56,336 bases of DNA from an uncultured bacterium (GCA_913009335.1 CAJVXN010000010.1:1-56336), one strand, 5' to 3'; positions 1 through 8,617 are shown, counted from the first letter of the stretch. Numbers and translations are program-made. The notes: a model not told the origin generated them from the sequence alone.

Positions 1-126
1 CATAACTTTGAAGAAGAAGATAGTTTTGATTATAATCAAGACCGCCAATCCAGCAATCCTTTCTACACTAAATCTTCCCTTTATAGAAAAATAAAAGATA
101 ATTTTTTTGAAGAAGAGTATATATAA
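1..126 (+). CDS. C-terminal end of an unidentified protein (partial, cut by window edge)
   Basis: Reading from base 1 in frame 1 gives 41 codons without a stop, ending at TAA 124-126. The tail is acidic and aromatic (FFEEEYI at the C-terminus). It is below the length threshold of the ORF track. It converges with lpxB, with about 26 bases between the two stop codons. No family can be recognised from so short a piece, and the open frame could be chance in AT-rich DNA. Confidence 0.4.
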   Translation, partial: HNFEEEDSFDYNQDRQSSNPFYTKSSLYRKIKDNFFEEEYI

Positions 127-152
127 CCTTTTAGATTTTAATGTCTTAGGTT

Positions 153-1280
153 TTAAGGTTTAAGGATAATCTCTGCGGCGCGTTGTGCCGCTCCTTCTTT
201 TCCCAGGCGTGGTTTTATTTCGGAAAGATCATTGCGGACTTTGGCTAATCTCTGTGGGTCATTTAAAATCGATAGTATATTTTTTGAGATTTTATATCCA
301 TTGGCATCTGACTGTATAAGTTCGGGAATAATTCGTCTGCCGGCTACTACATTTACCAGGCCGATATTTTTTATTTTAATCATGGGCCTAAGCAATAAAT
401 AGGTAATCCAGGATATTTTATATATCAGGATAAACGGTACCTGCATAAGTGCGGTTTGGAGTGTGGCCGTGCCGCTTGCTACAATAGCAAAATCGCTTAT
501 ACTCAAGACATTATAGGTTTTATTTTCTATGATGTTCGCGCCTAGCTGGTATTGTTCTAGTATTTTATTAAATATATCTCTGTTTACCGAAGGAGATTTT
601 AGAATAATCAGTTGCAGATTTTTCTTTTCCTTGCCGATTATACGGGCGGCATCTAACATCGCAGGCAGGAGGCGTTCGACTTCTTTAGCCCGGGATCCGG
701 GCAATAAAGAAAGAGTGAATTTATTTTTTTCCAAGCCTAGTTGATTTAATATTTCTTCTTTTGGTTCATGGGAACTTATACTATCCAATAAGGGGTGGCC
801 GACGAATTCGCAGGGGACGCCGTGTTTTTCGTATAACTCTTGTTCAAATTTAAATACCACAAGCATCTTATCCACTATTTTTTTAATAAGATGAATTCGT
901 TTTTTGCCCCATGCCCAGATTTGAGGGGAAATGTAGTATATTACCTTGATATTACGTTTTTTTATTTCTTTTGCCAGTCTTAGATTAAAGCCGGGATAAT
1001 CAACCAGGATTACTGTATCTGGTTTTTCCTGATCAATTTTATCAAGTATCAGGTTAAAAACCTTTTTAAATTCACTATAATGTTTTAATACTTCTATGAA
1101 ACCTACTACGGCAAGTTTGGTCATGGGGTAATAGATTTTAACTCCCGCCTTCTGCATTTTTTCTCCGCCTAGGCCGGAAAGTTTTATATCAGGTGAAAGT
1201 ATTTTTAGCTGGCGGGCTAGGTCTGCTGCGTGCATATCGCCGGATTCTTCCCCCGCGATTATAAAAATATGTTTTGCCAT
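153..1280 (-). CDS. lpxB: Lipid-A-disaccharide synthase
   Basis: GT19 glycosyltransferase that condenses UDP-2,3-diacylglucosamine with lipid X to make the lipid A disaccharide, at the inner face of the cytoplasmic membrane. The 375 aa length is normal for the family. Visible signatures: N-terminal GEESGD, YPGFNLRLAK near residue 95, ISPQIWAWGKKR near 117, FVGHPLLD near 160, the LLPGSRAKEVERLLP block near 192, and the ASGTATLQTAL block near 268. It starts 2 bases downstream of the stop of the Gfo/Idh gene on the same strand, so the two are one transcription unit. It implies a lipid A-containing outer membrane, in line with msbA nearby. No oddities seen. Confidence 0.96.
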   Translation of the reverse strand: MAKHIFIIAGEESGDMHAADLARQLKILSPDIKLSGLGGEKMQKAGVKIYYPMTKLAVVGFIEVLKHYSEFKKVFNLILDKIDQEKPDTVILVDYPGFNLRLAKEIKKRNIKVIYYISPQIWAWGKKRIHLIKKIVDKMLVVFKFEQELYEKHGVPCEFVGHPLLDSISSHEPKEEILNQLGLEKNKFTLSLLPGSRAKEVERLLPAMLDAARIIGKEKKNLQLIILKSPSVNRDIFNKILEQYQLGANIIENKTYNVLSISDFAIVASGTATLQTALMQVPFILIYKISWITYLLLRPMIKIKNIGLVNVVAGRRIIPELIQSDANGYKISKNILSILNDPQRLAKVRNDLSEIKPRLGKEGAAQRAAEIILKP

Positions 1281-1281
1281 A

Positions 1282-2199
1282 TTATTTATTATGTATTTGT
1301 TTTATTATTGTTTGGGCAAGTTTAAGCGCGTTTAATCCTTCTTCTCCGGATATAAGCGGCTTTTTTTTGTTTAATACGCAGTCAACGAAAGATTCGAGTT
1401 CTTTCTTGAGCGGTTCTTCTTTTTCTATCGGCAGGGAGACTTTAGTAATACTATCAGACTCTTTTTTGTAAATAAACGCCTCTTGATTACAATAATCCAG
1501 CGATATATAAGCATTGTTTAAGAAAATGCGAATTTTACGCATTGCTTCATCGGATACACGGCTTGCCGTAAGGTTTGCAATACATCCGTTTTTAAAAGTC
1601 AGGCGGGAGTTAGCTATATCTTCCTTATCTGTTAATACCTTGACTCCCACTGATTCAATGCGCTTTATATCCGAGTCTACTAACCCCAGGATAATATCAA
1701 TATCATGAATCATTACGTCCAGGACAACACCTATATCCAGGGAGCGCTGGGGAAACAGGCTTAAACGGTGGCATTCGATAAACTTAGGGTTTTTAACTAG
1801 AGGTTTTATAGCAACAAAAGCAGAGTTAAATCTCTCAACGTGACCAACCTGAATTATTAATTTTTTAGTCTTTGCGAGGCGAATAAGCTTTTGGGCATCA
1901 CTAATTTTATCGGTTATAGGTTTTTCAATCAACAGATTTATGTTTTTCCGAAGGAGGGTGTTTGCAACCTCAAAATGCAGGTTTGTGGGTACGCATATAC
2001 TGGCGGCATCAATTTTATCCAGAAGATCACGATAGTCATAAAAGGCCTTTACGTTAAACGCGTTAGCCGTATTATCTGCCCGGGCGCGGTCAATATCGCA
2101 TACCCCGATGAGCTCTACATTAGTAAGTTCCTTGTAAATCCGTGAATGTATTGTGCCCAGCCGGCCTGCGCCAATAACAGCGATTTTCAGTTTATTCAT
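1282..2199 (-). CDS. Gfo/Idh/MocA-family oxidoreductase, possibly a UDP-sugar dehydrogenase for lipid A (GnnA-like)
   Basis: NAD(P)-dependent sugar dehydrogenase fold, 305 aa. The N-terminal Rossmann motif is VIGAGRLGTIHSRIY, the family EKPITD motif lies near residue 95, and HDIDIILGLV near 165 is the usual catalytic-histidine region. It is the first gene of a two-gene unit with lpxB. In many bacteria a Gfo/Idh protein sits in the lpxA-lpxB neighbourhood, and in some (GnnA) it oxidises the 3-OH of UDP-GlcNAc so that an aminosugar lipid A can be made. No GnnB-type aminotransferase or lpxA is in this window, so the substrate is an inference from position only. Confidence 0.8.
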   Translation of the reverse strand: MNKLKIAVIGAGRLGTIHSRIYKELTNVELIGVCDIDRARADNTANAFNVKAFYDYRDLLDKIDAASICVPTNLHFEVANTLLRKNINLLIEKPITDKISDAQKLIRLAKTKKLIIQVGHVERFNSAFVAIKPLVKNPKFIECHRLSLFPQRSLDIGVVLDVMIHDIDIILGLVDSDIKRIESVGVKVLTDKEDIANSRLTFKNGCIANLTASRVSDEAMRKIRIFLNNAYISLDYCNQEAFIYKKESDSITKVSLPIEKEEPLKKELESFVDCVLNKKKPLISGEEGLNALKLAQTIIKQIHNK

Positions 2200-2268
2200 A
2201 TTAAGATGATAGCAGAAGCGATTTTAAAAGTCAACTTATGTTAAGAGGGAATAGGGCTAAAACTATCC

Positions 2269-2297
2269 TTGACTATATAAGGGCAGAATGCTATATT
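2269..2297 (+). promoter_or_regulatory. Sigma70-type promoter upstream of msbA
   Basis: TTGACT (2269-2274) and TATATT (2292-2297) are separated by 17 bases, an almost ideal housekeeping promoter on the + strand. Transcription would start near 2304, more than 330 bases before the msbA start codon. It would run through a hairpin with a T-run (2438-2461) and a 164-bp repeat. Confidence 0.5.
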
Positions 2298-2303
2298 AAT
2301 AAC

Positions 2304-2461
2304 CTTGCCTGGGTTATTTTGCTTAATGGGACTTGCTTATATTATAGATAAAATTGCTTTAAATGAGCAAGCAAGATGGTAAATTGGGTTTTTAAAAGGC
2401 ATAAAACTTATTAAAAATACTAGCGTTATGATAAACATCCGCCTTACCGGGCGGACTTTTT
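2304..2461 (+). ncRNA. Candidate leader RNA or small RNA ending in a terminator-like hairpin
   Basis: Between the promoter at 2269-2297 and msbA lie about 155 bases without a convincing gene. They end in TCCGCC-TTACC-GGGCGGA followed by CTTTTT (2438-2461), the shape of a Rho-independent terminator. Transcripts could stop here (small RNA) or read through to msbA (attenuated leader). A stretch at about 2370-2391 (GCAAGATGGTAAATTGGG) resembles part of the adjacent 164-bp repeat (GCAAGATGGTTTAATGGG), so this leader may itself be a decayed repeat copy. Confidence 0.3.
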
Positions 2462-2462
2462 A

Positions 2463-2626
2463 AACCCGAATCGTGCAATAGACGTGAAAACCGAGACGTA
2501 ACATATTGGGTTAGATTGCCTTGAAGAAAACGCAGGCATACCTTTATGGTACGGCGAGGCTTTTTGAAAGGCAAGATGGTTTAATGGGTTACGTCGAATT
2601 CCGCGATCTATTGCATAATTCGGGTT
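2463..2626. repeat. 164-bp element with inverted ends, copy 1
   Basis: The element begins AACCCGAATCGTGCAATAGA and ends CTATTGCATAATTCGGGTT, so its ends are imperfect inverted repeats of about 20 bp. Inside, GACGTAAC and GTTACGTC pair again, then TTGCCTT with AAGGCAA, then TACC-TTTA-TGGTA as a tip hairpin, so the whole unit can fold into one long nested stem. A second copy of the same length lies at 52317-52480 with about 8 differences. No ORF of note inside. It lies 14 bases before the msbA start codon. Confidence 0.85.
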
Positions 2627-2640
2627 AAGTAAGGTTCATT

Positions 2641-4431
2641 ATGATATCTAAAGAGTATAAAAGGCTGCTGATATTTTTAAAACCGCACTTAGGATTATTT
2701 GGCCTTGCGATTGTCTGCATGGCTTTTTCCGCGGTATTTGACGGTGCATCTTTAGGCATGCTTGTGCCTTTGTCGGATAAGGTTATGACAGGTAAGCCTA
2801 TTATTTTACCGACTAAGGCCCCGTTATTTATTGATAATTTTATCCAGTCTATGAATGCTTTAGAACCACAAACGTTACTTAATTTAATAATACCTGTGGC
2901 TTTAATCCTTTTAACCTTTAAGGCTGTGTTTAGTTTTTTGCAGGGGTATTTGATGTCCAACGTGGGCCAGAAGGTTATACGTGATATTCGTAATCAGCTG
3001 TATTCTAAACTTCAAACATTGTCTTTGGATTATTATAGTAAAAAGCGCAGCGGTGAGCTTATTTCCCGTATTACCAATGATGTAAAGATGGTTGAAAACT
3101 CGCTTTCTTACGGGATTTATGATTTTATTTATCAGTCGTTTAAGGTGGGCGTCTATGTTTTTATAGCATTTTTTATTTATTTTAAGTTAGCGATTATATC
3201 TTTTGTAGCTATTCCACTTATTATCTTTCCCATCGTAAGAGTAGGTAAGAAGCTGCGCAAGATAGCTACTAAATCTCAGGAAAAGATAGCGGATATTAAT
3301 TCCTTTTTGTTTGAGACTATTTCAGGGGTGAGAATTGTTAAGGCTTTTGGAATGGAGAATTATGAGATAAAAAAATTTGGTAGTCAAAATAGGGATTTTT
3401 ATAAACTTACAATGAAATCCGTAAAAAGGGTGCTTTTGCTTAGTCCGGCTACGGAGCTTATCGGTAGCTTCGGAGGGTTATTTGTTTTTTACTGGGCGGG
3501 AAAAGAGGTAATTAACGGCACTCTTTCTTTCGGTGTTTTTGCTTTATTTTTAGGCGCATTGTTATCTACGATACGTCCGTTTAAGAAATTAAGCCAGGTA
3601 AATAGTATCTTACAGCAGGCACTTTCCGCCAATAAGCGTATATACGAAGTTTTGGATACTCTCCCAACGATTACAGATAAAAAAGATGCCATAAAGTTAG
3701 GCAAGATAAAGAAGGGCATTAATTTTGAAGGAGTTTGGTTTAAATATGAAGATAGTCAGGTTTTAAAGGATGTCAATCTTCATGTTGGTCCGGGAGAAAT
3801 TATAGCTATTGTTGGTCCGTCCGGATCAGGAAAAAGTACGATATTAGATTTAATCTTACGTTTTTATGATCCTTACAAGGGGAGAATTTTAATAGATGGT
3901 ATTAATATAAAAGATTTGAGTGTAGCATCTTTACGTTCAAAGATTGGGATAGTAACCCAGGAAACAATCCTATTTAATGACAGCGTGGCAGCAAATATTG
4001 CTTATGGCAGTGGGGATATTAGTTCTGCTCAAATTGAAGCGGCTGCTAAGAGCGCGTTTGCGCATGGTTTTATTATGAATATGCCGCAAAAATACGATAC
4101 CGTAATAGGCGATCGGGGTTTTAGGCTTTCCGGCGGAGAAAAGCAGAGGCTTGCGATTGCCAGGGCAATATTAAAGAATCCTCCGATTTTACTTTTAGAT
4201 GAAGCTACTTCACAGTTAGATTCCAGTTCCGAAAAAGTTGTCCAGGAGGCAATAGATACTTTGACACGCGGCAGGACCGTTTTTATTGTCGCTCATAGGT
4301 TATCTACCGCAAGAGGCGCTTCAAAAATAATCGTTTTAAGTGACGGTCAAATCGTAGAGCGCGGTAGCCATGATGAGTTGATATCTTATGATGGGTTGTA
4401 TAAAAAGTTGTATAATCTTCAGACTAATTAA
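2641..4431 (+). CDS. msbA: MsbA-type ABC exporter, lipid A flippase candidate
   Basis: Half-size ABC exporter of 596 aa, active as a homodimer in the inner membrane, that would flip lipid A-core. Residues 1-330 form the six-helix transmembrane domain. The ATPase domain follows: Walker A GPSGSGKST near 395, Q-loop VTQET near 440, signature LSGGEKQRLAIARAI near 500, Walker B ILLLDEATSQLDS near 520 and H-loop IVAHRLST near 550. The neighbouring lpxB supports a lipid A role, though multidrug export cannot be excluded from sequence alone. Preceded by a long leader holding a promoter, a terminator-like hairpin and a 164-bp repeat. Confidence 0.88.
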   Translation: MISKEYKRLLIFLKPHLGLFGLAIVCMAFSAVFDGASLGMLVPLSDKVMTGKPIILPTKAPLFIDNFIQSMNALEPQTLLNLIIPVALILLTFKAVFSFLQGYLMSNVGQKVIRDIRNQLYSKLQTLSLDYYSKKRSGELISRITNDVKMVENSLSYGIYDFIYQSFKVGVYVFIAFFIYFKLAIISFVAIPLIIFPIVRVGKKLRKIATKSQEKIADINSFLFETISGVRIVKAFGMENYEIKKFGSQNRDFYKLTMKSVKRVLLLSPATELIGSFGGLFVFYWAGKEVINGTLSFGVFALFLGALLSTIRPFKKLSQVNSILQQALSANKRIYEVLDTLPTITDKKDAIKLGKIKKGINFEGVWFKYEDSQVLKDVNLHVGPGEIIAIVGPSGSGKSTILDLILRFYDPYKGRILIDGINIKDLSVASLRSKIGIVTQETILFNDSVAANIAYGSGDISSAQIEAAAKSAFAHGFIMNMPQKYDTVIGDRGFRLSGGEKQRLAIARAILKNPPILLLDEATSQLDSSSEKVVQEAIDTLTRGRTVFIVAHRLSTARGASKIIVLSDGQIVERGSHDELISYDGLYKKLYNLQTN

Positions 4432-4490
4432 AGGGCTTAACTATAGCTTTTTCAGCATATTAGATGAGATTGATTAAGGGGTAAAAATCC

Positions 4491-4518
4491 TTGCAAGAAA
4501 TAGAATTTGTGCTACAAT
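4491..4518 (+). promoter_or_regulatory. Promoter for the rpsB-tsf-pyrH-frr operon
   Basis: TTGCAA (4491-4496), a 16-base spacer and TACAAT (4513-4518). It is the best promoter-like pair in the 411-base gap between msbA and rpsB and gives a leader of about 315 bases. Confidence 0.45.
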
Positions 4519-4524
4519 GATGGA

Positions 4525-4843
4525 ACATTTTACCCAGGGAAAAGTTATCCGAACATACACTTTACAGCACTGCGAAAATTTAACCTAGAATTTTCTTGTT
4601 TAAGGCTGTAAAATAATAGGTAAAATTCACCTTAAATTTTCTAAAAAGTCGGATAAGACCCATCCTTTAAATGTATTAGGACGGTCTATCCTTGTGGATA
4701 AATAATCGTTTTAAAAAAGAAAACCACGTAAAAAATCTTACCTTAGAAGCCTAAATTATTTACGGCTGCTTTACGTCTTTGTGAGCTTGTAAGTAGTTCG
4801 CAAGAATAGAGTTAAAGGTAGGGTTGCAAAGGAGGAAGAGAAA
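4525..4843 (+). promoter_or_regulatory. Structured 5' leader of rpsB
   Basis: The leader holds three hairpins. TTTACAGC...GCTGTAAA (about 4559-4613) encloses GAAAATT/AATTTTC. GGATAAGACC...GGTCTATCC spans about 4650-4692. ACGTAAA...TTTACGT spans about 4726-4779. The leader ends in the rpsB ribosome binding site. The first hairpin resembles repeat family E. Long leaders are common in front of rpsB, where S2 can autoregulate; that role here is inference. No ORF seen. Confidence 0.4.
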
Positions 4844-5692
4844 TTGACAATAGAATTAATTAAAAAATTATTAGAGGCAGGGGTACATTTCGGCCATCAG
4901 ACGAAACGTTGGAATCCAAAGATGGCAAAATATATCTTTGGCAAAAAAAACGCTATACATATAATCGATTTAGAGAAGACTCATGAGGCTTTAAAAGGTG
5001 CCCAGGATTTTCTTGTGGATTTAGCGGCTGAGGGCGGTACCATACTTTTTGTCGGTACAAAGAAACAGGCTAGAGATGTTGTAAGGGAAGAAGCAACTCG
5101 GTGCGGCATGTATTATATAACTCATCGATGGCTGGGAGGAATACTGACTAATTTTAGCACGGTAAGAAAGAGCATCGAGAGATATAAAAGTTTAGAGAAG
5201 ATGAAGACTGATGGTACCTTTGAAAAGCTTAAAAAGAAAGAAATTGCCTGCTTAACCAAGGAAATGGAAAAGCTAAAACGCAACTTTGAGGGTATTCTCG
5301 AGATGGATCGTTTACCTAGTGCGTTATTTATTATTGATTCAAGATCGGAAGAGATAGCTGTTAAAGAAGCAAAGAAGTTATCTATCCCTATATGCGCACT
5401 TATTGATACTAACTGTGATCCTGATAAAATTGATTATCCTATACCGGGTAATGATGATGCGATAAAGTCTATCAAGCTTTGCACGTTATTGGTAGCCGAT
5501 AGCATTCTTAATGGGCGTAAGCGTTTTTTAGAATACCTGGGAAAAGAGTTGAAAAAGGAAGAGAGTGTTTCGGGTGAGACTCCTCAGAAGGTAGATGATG
5601 GTAAGCCTCAAGCAGATAACGTAGAAGATAAAAAGGAAGATTCGAAAGAAGCTGGAACAGATGCGAAAAAAGAAACCAAAGATAAAACATAA
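4844..5692 (+). CDS. rpsB: Small ribosomal subunit protein uS2
   Basis: S2 binds the head-body junction of the 30S subunit. The start codon is TTG, fixed by a strong AAAGGAGG seven bases upstream and by the family N-terminus ([19 protein letters not shown]). Further signatures are [28 protein letters not shown] and the IDTNCDPD motif. At 282 aa it is longer than the usual 230-255. The extra length is a lysine/glutamate-rich, probably disordered tail from about residue 232. First gene of the classic rpsB-tsf-pyrH-frr order. Confidence 0.97.
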   Translation: MTIELIKKLLEAGVHFGHQTKRWNPKMAKYIFGKKNAIHIIDLEKTHEALKGAQDFLVDLAAEGGTILFVGTKKQARDVVREEATRCGMYYITHRWLGGILTNFSTVRKSIERYKSLEKMKTDGTFEKLKKKEIACLTKEMEKLKRNFEGILEMDRLPSALFIIDSRSEEIAVKEAKKLSIPICALIDTNCDPDKIDYPIPGNDDAIKSIKLCTLLVADSILNGRKRFLEYLGKELKKEESVSGETPQKVDDGKPQADNVEDKKEDSKEAGTDAKKETKDKT

Positions 5693-5715
5693 AGCAAGAA
5701 AAATTTAGGTTAAAT

Positions 5716-5787
5716 TTTCCCCCTAGAAATCGCATAGCGATTTCAGGGACTGTAGTCCTGGAAATTCTTTTGAATTTCTCAGGGGAA
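5716..5787. repeat. Three-hairpin palindromic element between rpsB and tsf
   Basis: Outer arms TTCCCCCT and AGGGGAA enclose three perfect or near-perfect hairpins in a row: GAAATCGC-ATA-GCGATTTC, CAGGGACT-GT-AGTCCTG and GAAATTC-TTTT-GAATTTC. The predicted shape is a four-way junction. A similar layout occurs at 24662-24772. It lacks a clear T-run, so it is not a simple terminator. It could be a repeat insertion or an RNA-processing/translation element inside the operon. Confidence 0.6.
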
Positions 5788-5815
5788 GTGCTGCAAAGTG
5801 AAGGAGAGTTAAGAA

Positions 5816-6331
5816 ATGAGTTTACATGAGTTGGTAAAAAAATTAAGAGAGATGACTTCTTGCGGCGTGGTGGATTGTAAAAAGGCTTTGCAGGAAGCCA
5901 ATGGCGATATAAAGGAAGCTACAAATATATTAAAGAAAAAAGGTATACAGTTAGCCGCTAAAAAAGCAGAGAGAGTTGCCAGGCAGGGTAAAATCGAATC
6001 CTACATACACGCACAGGGTAAAATCGGTGTATTAGTTGAGATTAACTGTGAGACTGATTTTGTAGCGAAGAATGAAGACTTTAAGAAGTTTGCTAAAGAT
6101 ATTGCGATGCAGATTGCTGCGATGGATCCTAAGTATATCAAGAAAGAGGAAATGCACCAGGAAGTTCCTGAAAAAGAAGCGCAAGAGCTGCATAAACATA
6201 TGTGTTTATTAGAGCAGCCGTTTATTAAAGATTCGAGCACAACAATCAATGAGTATCTGACTTCTCTTATCGGTAAAATAGGCGAAAATATCGTTATTCG
6301 TAGATTTTCCCGTTATCAGTTAGGTGAATAA
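5816..6331 (+). CDS. tsf: Elongation factor Ts, short form
   Basis: Guanine-nucleotide exchange factor for EF-Tu. The N-terminal UBA-like domain is clear (LREMTSCGVVDCKKAL, NGDIKEA). The core carries the exchange signature INCETDFVAKNEDF near residue 80. The protein is only 171 aa, against about 280 in E. coli, so it has one core subdomain, like the short EF-Ts of Thermus. The ATG follows GGAGAG. The end (IGENIVIRRFSRYQLGE) matches the family C-terminus, so this is a natural short form rather than a truncation. Confidence 0.95.
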   Translation: MSLHELVKKLREMTSCGVVDCKKALQEANGDIKEATNILKKKGIQLAAKKAERVARQGKIESYIHAQGKIGVLVEINCETDFVAKNEDFKKFAKDIAMQIAAMDPKYIKKEEMHQEVPEKEAQELHKHMCLLEQPFIKDSSTTINEYLTSLIGKIGENIVIRRFSRYQLGE

Positions 6332-6350
6332 AAATAATAAGTTCTAAATT

Positions 6351-7064
6351 ATGAAGGCCAAATATAAACGCATAGTTTTAAAACTTAGCGGTGAGGCTCT
6401 CCAGGGAGATAAGCGTCATGGCATAGATCAAGACGTATGTTTTTCTATTGCCCGGCAGATAAAAGAAATCATTGAATTAAATGTTGAGGTTGCGCTTGTT
6501 GTAGGCGGAGGGAATATTTTCCGTGGAGGGGTAAATTCAAAGATTTTTGATATGGACCGCTCTGTAGCCGATTATATGGGAATGTTGGCTACTGTCATAA
6601 ATGGTTTAGCACTTCAAGATACACTAGAGAAGGTAGGGGTTCCTACCAGAGTTCAGACAGCCATTCAAATGCATCAGGTTGCAGAACCGTATATTAAAAG
6701 AAAAGCAATAAGGCATTTAGAGAAAAAGCGTGTTGTAATTTTTGTGGCAGGCACGGGGAATCCGTATTTTACCACAGATACAGCTGCTGCTCTTCGGGCT
6801 ATGGAGCTGAATGCAGATGTTATATTAAAAGCTACTAAAGTCGCCGGTGTATATTCCGCAGATCCCTTAAAAAATAAATCCGCAAAAAAATTCTCTTCAT
6901 TAAAATATATAGATGTATTAAAGAAACAGCTTAGGGTTATGGATGCAACTTCGATTAGCCTTTGTATGGATAATAAACTTCCTATTGTGGTATTTGATTT
7001 GACTCGGCACGGCAATATAAAACGTGTAGTTTTAGGTGAAAAAGTTGGAACATTAGTTAAATGA
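6351..7064 (+). CDS. pyrH: UMP kinase
   Basis: Phosphorylates UMP to UDP in pyrimidine synthesis; bacterial amino-acid-kinase fold, hexameric. At 237 aa it is of standard length. It shows KLSGEALQG at the N-terminus, [10 protein letters not shown] near residue 47, the [10 protein letters not shown] helix, [17 protein letters not shown] near 130 and [13 protein letters not shown] near 157. Third gene of the translation cluster, about 20 bases after tsf and 9 bases before frr, so certainly co-transcribed. Confidence 0.97.
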   Translation: MKAKYKRIVLKLSGEALQGDKRHGIDQDVCFSIARQIKEIIELNVEVALVVGGGNIFRGGVNSKIFDMDRSVADYMGMLATVINGLALQDTLEKVGVPTRVQTAIQMHQVAEPYIKRKAIRHLEKKRVVIFVAGTGNPYFTTDTAAALRAMELNADVILKATKVAGVYSADPLKNKSAKKFSSLKYIDVLKKQLRVMDATSISLCMDNKLPIVVFDLTRHGNIKRVVLGEKVGTLVK

Positions 7065-7073
7065 GGTGGTGAT

Positions 7074-7634
7074 ATGGTTGTTAAAGATACTTTGCATCAG
7101 ACAGAAGAAAAAATGAAGAAGGCAATAGAATCAACTCAGAGATACTTTAATGAAGTAAGAACTGGCCGCGCGACTGCTGCTTTAGTTGAAGGTATGAGGG
7201 CTGATTATTATGGAACGCCTACAATGCTTAAGCAGCTTGCTACTATTTCAGTACCGGAAGCTCATTTATTAATTATACAGCCATGGGATCCTTCCGTTAT
7301 AGTTGAGATAGAAAAGGTAGTTTTAAAGTCCAATTTAGGCGTAATGCCTTCTAATGACGGTAAAATAATACGTTTATCTTTTCCTCCGGTTTCCAAAGAG
7401 CGGCGCGATGAACTGGCTAAGGTTATTAAGAAGATGGCAGAGGACGGCAGAGTTTCATTGCGCACTATTAGACGTGATGCTAATGAATCAGTGAAGAAGC
7501 TGGAGACAGATAAACTTATTTCCGAAGATGATAGATTCAGAGGACAAGAACAAGTTCAGAAAATAACTGAACGTTATATCGCGAACATAGATAAAATTTT
7601 AGAAGAAAAAGAAAAGGAAATTTCCGGTTCTTAA
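7074..7634 (+). CDS. frr: Ribosome recycling factor
   Basis: Splits post-termination ribosomes together with EF-G. At 186 aa it is normal. Motifs: the FNEVRTGRATAALVEG helix near residue 26, YYGTPTMLKQLATISVPE, the IIQPWDPS block, and the C-terminal helical bundle containing KKMAEDGRVSLRTIRRDAN. The start is ATG after GAGGTGGTGAT, with 9 bases after pyrH. Last gene of the operon; an accessory island follows. Confidence 0.97.
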   Translation: MVVKDTLHQTEEKMKKAIESTQRYFNEVRTGRATAALVEGMRADYYGTPTMLKQLATISVPEAHLLIIQPWDPSVIVEIEKVVLKSNLGVMPSNDGKIIRLSFPPVSKERRDELAKVIKKMAEDGRVSLRTIRRDANESVKKLETDKLISEDDRFRGQEQVQKITERYIANIDKILEEKEKEISGS

Positions 7635-7721
7635 ATAAAAGAACGCTATATTACTTTCTACAGCTGGATTATTAATTCACTAAAAAAATAATTAATATTT
7701 CAAGGCTTGCGAGTAAAAAAG

Positions 7722-8567
7722 ATGAATAAACTAAAACCAGAATTCGTTGATAAATGTAGAAAACTACGCATAGAAGGATATTCTTTAGGAGAGATATCTT
7801 TAACAATAGGATTAGCGAGGAGTACTATTTATGGTTACGTGAATGATATATCTTTGAGTTTAGAACAAAAGGAAAATATAAGAAATAGAAATAGGATAAA
7901 AAATAAAAATAGAGTTAACGTTAGAAAAGGTAAATGTCTTCCCGGCAGGGAAATTATAAAACCGAAGTCGTGGTCTAATGATTTAGTGCATATTGTTTCG
8001 CATTTTATGTTTGATGGCAGGGTTGATAATGATGGCTGTATTTATTATAGCAAAGATGAGTATCAAATTAATCACCTAAAGAAACTTATTTATAAATTAT
8101 TTAGATGTAGGCCAAGAATTCAATCAAGAGATAATGGTGTTTACGGTTTAAGCATTTATAATGTAGAGTTTGCCGATTATATTAATAAGCGTAAACACAA
8201 GCTGCTTTCTTATTTAAATAATGGCGCGTCTCAATTAAGAAAGAAGATATTTTTGAAGGCATTTTTTGATGATGAAGGTAGTGTTTTTTTTAAAGCGGAT
8301 AAGCGGCGTGTACGCGGGTCGCAAAAATCATATCTAATACTTGAAAATGTAAGGAATTTGCTGTTTAGTTTTGGTATAAAGGGTAGAATAAATAAAGAAG
8401 CTGTTTACATCGAAATTTCTGAACGCAATAATTTAGCAAAATTTTTTAAAAAAATCAATTTCTCTCCCGAAATATATATTAATCCATTCAGAAAAAATGG
8501 AATTTGGAAACGAAGAATTTCTAAGAGAGAAATATTAACTTTATTATTAAAATCATATCAGGTTTAG
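7722..8567 (+). CDS. HTH plus LAGLIDADG-type homing endonuclease-like protein
   Basis: About 281 aa, lysine-rich. Residues 5-50 form a helix-turn-helix (GYSLGEISLTIGLARSTIYG). Two LAGLIDADG-like motifs follow, HIVSHFMFDGR near residue 92 and LKAFFDDEGSV near 184, each with an acidic residue at the expected metal-ligand position, so a single-chain two-repeat nuclease is likely. ATG 7722 is preferred over the TTG at 7707 in the track. The gene ends 50 bases upstream of a tRNA-Lys gene interrupted by a group I intron, same strand. Homing enzymes usually lie inside their intron; here it lies beside it. Target specificity cannot be read from sequence. Confidence 0.75.
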   Translation: MNKLKPEFVDKCRKLRIEGYSLGEISLTIGLARSTIYGYVNDISLSLEQKENIRNRNRIKNKNRVNVRKGKCLPGREIIKPKSWSNDLVHIVSHFMFDGRVDNDGCIYYSKDEYQINHLKKLIYKLFRCRPRIQSRDNGVYGLSIYNVEFADYINKRKHKLLSYLNNGASQLRKKIFLKAFFDDEGSVFFKADKRRVRGSQKSYLILENVRNLLFSFGIKGRINKEAVYIEISERNNLAKFFKKINFSPEIYINPFRKNGIWKRRISKREILTLLLKSYQV

Positions 8568-8617
8568 AAAATTTATTAGTTTTGTTCATTGATAATTTGC
8601 AGAGTATTGAATTCTGT

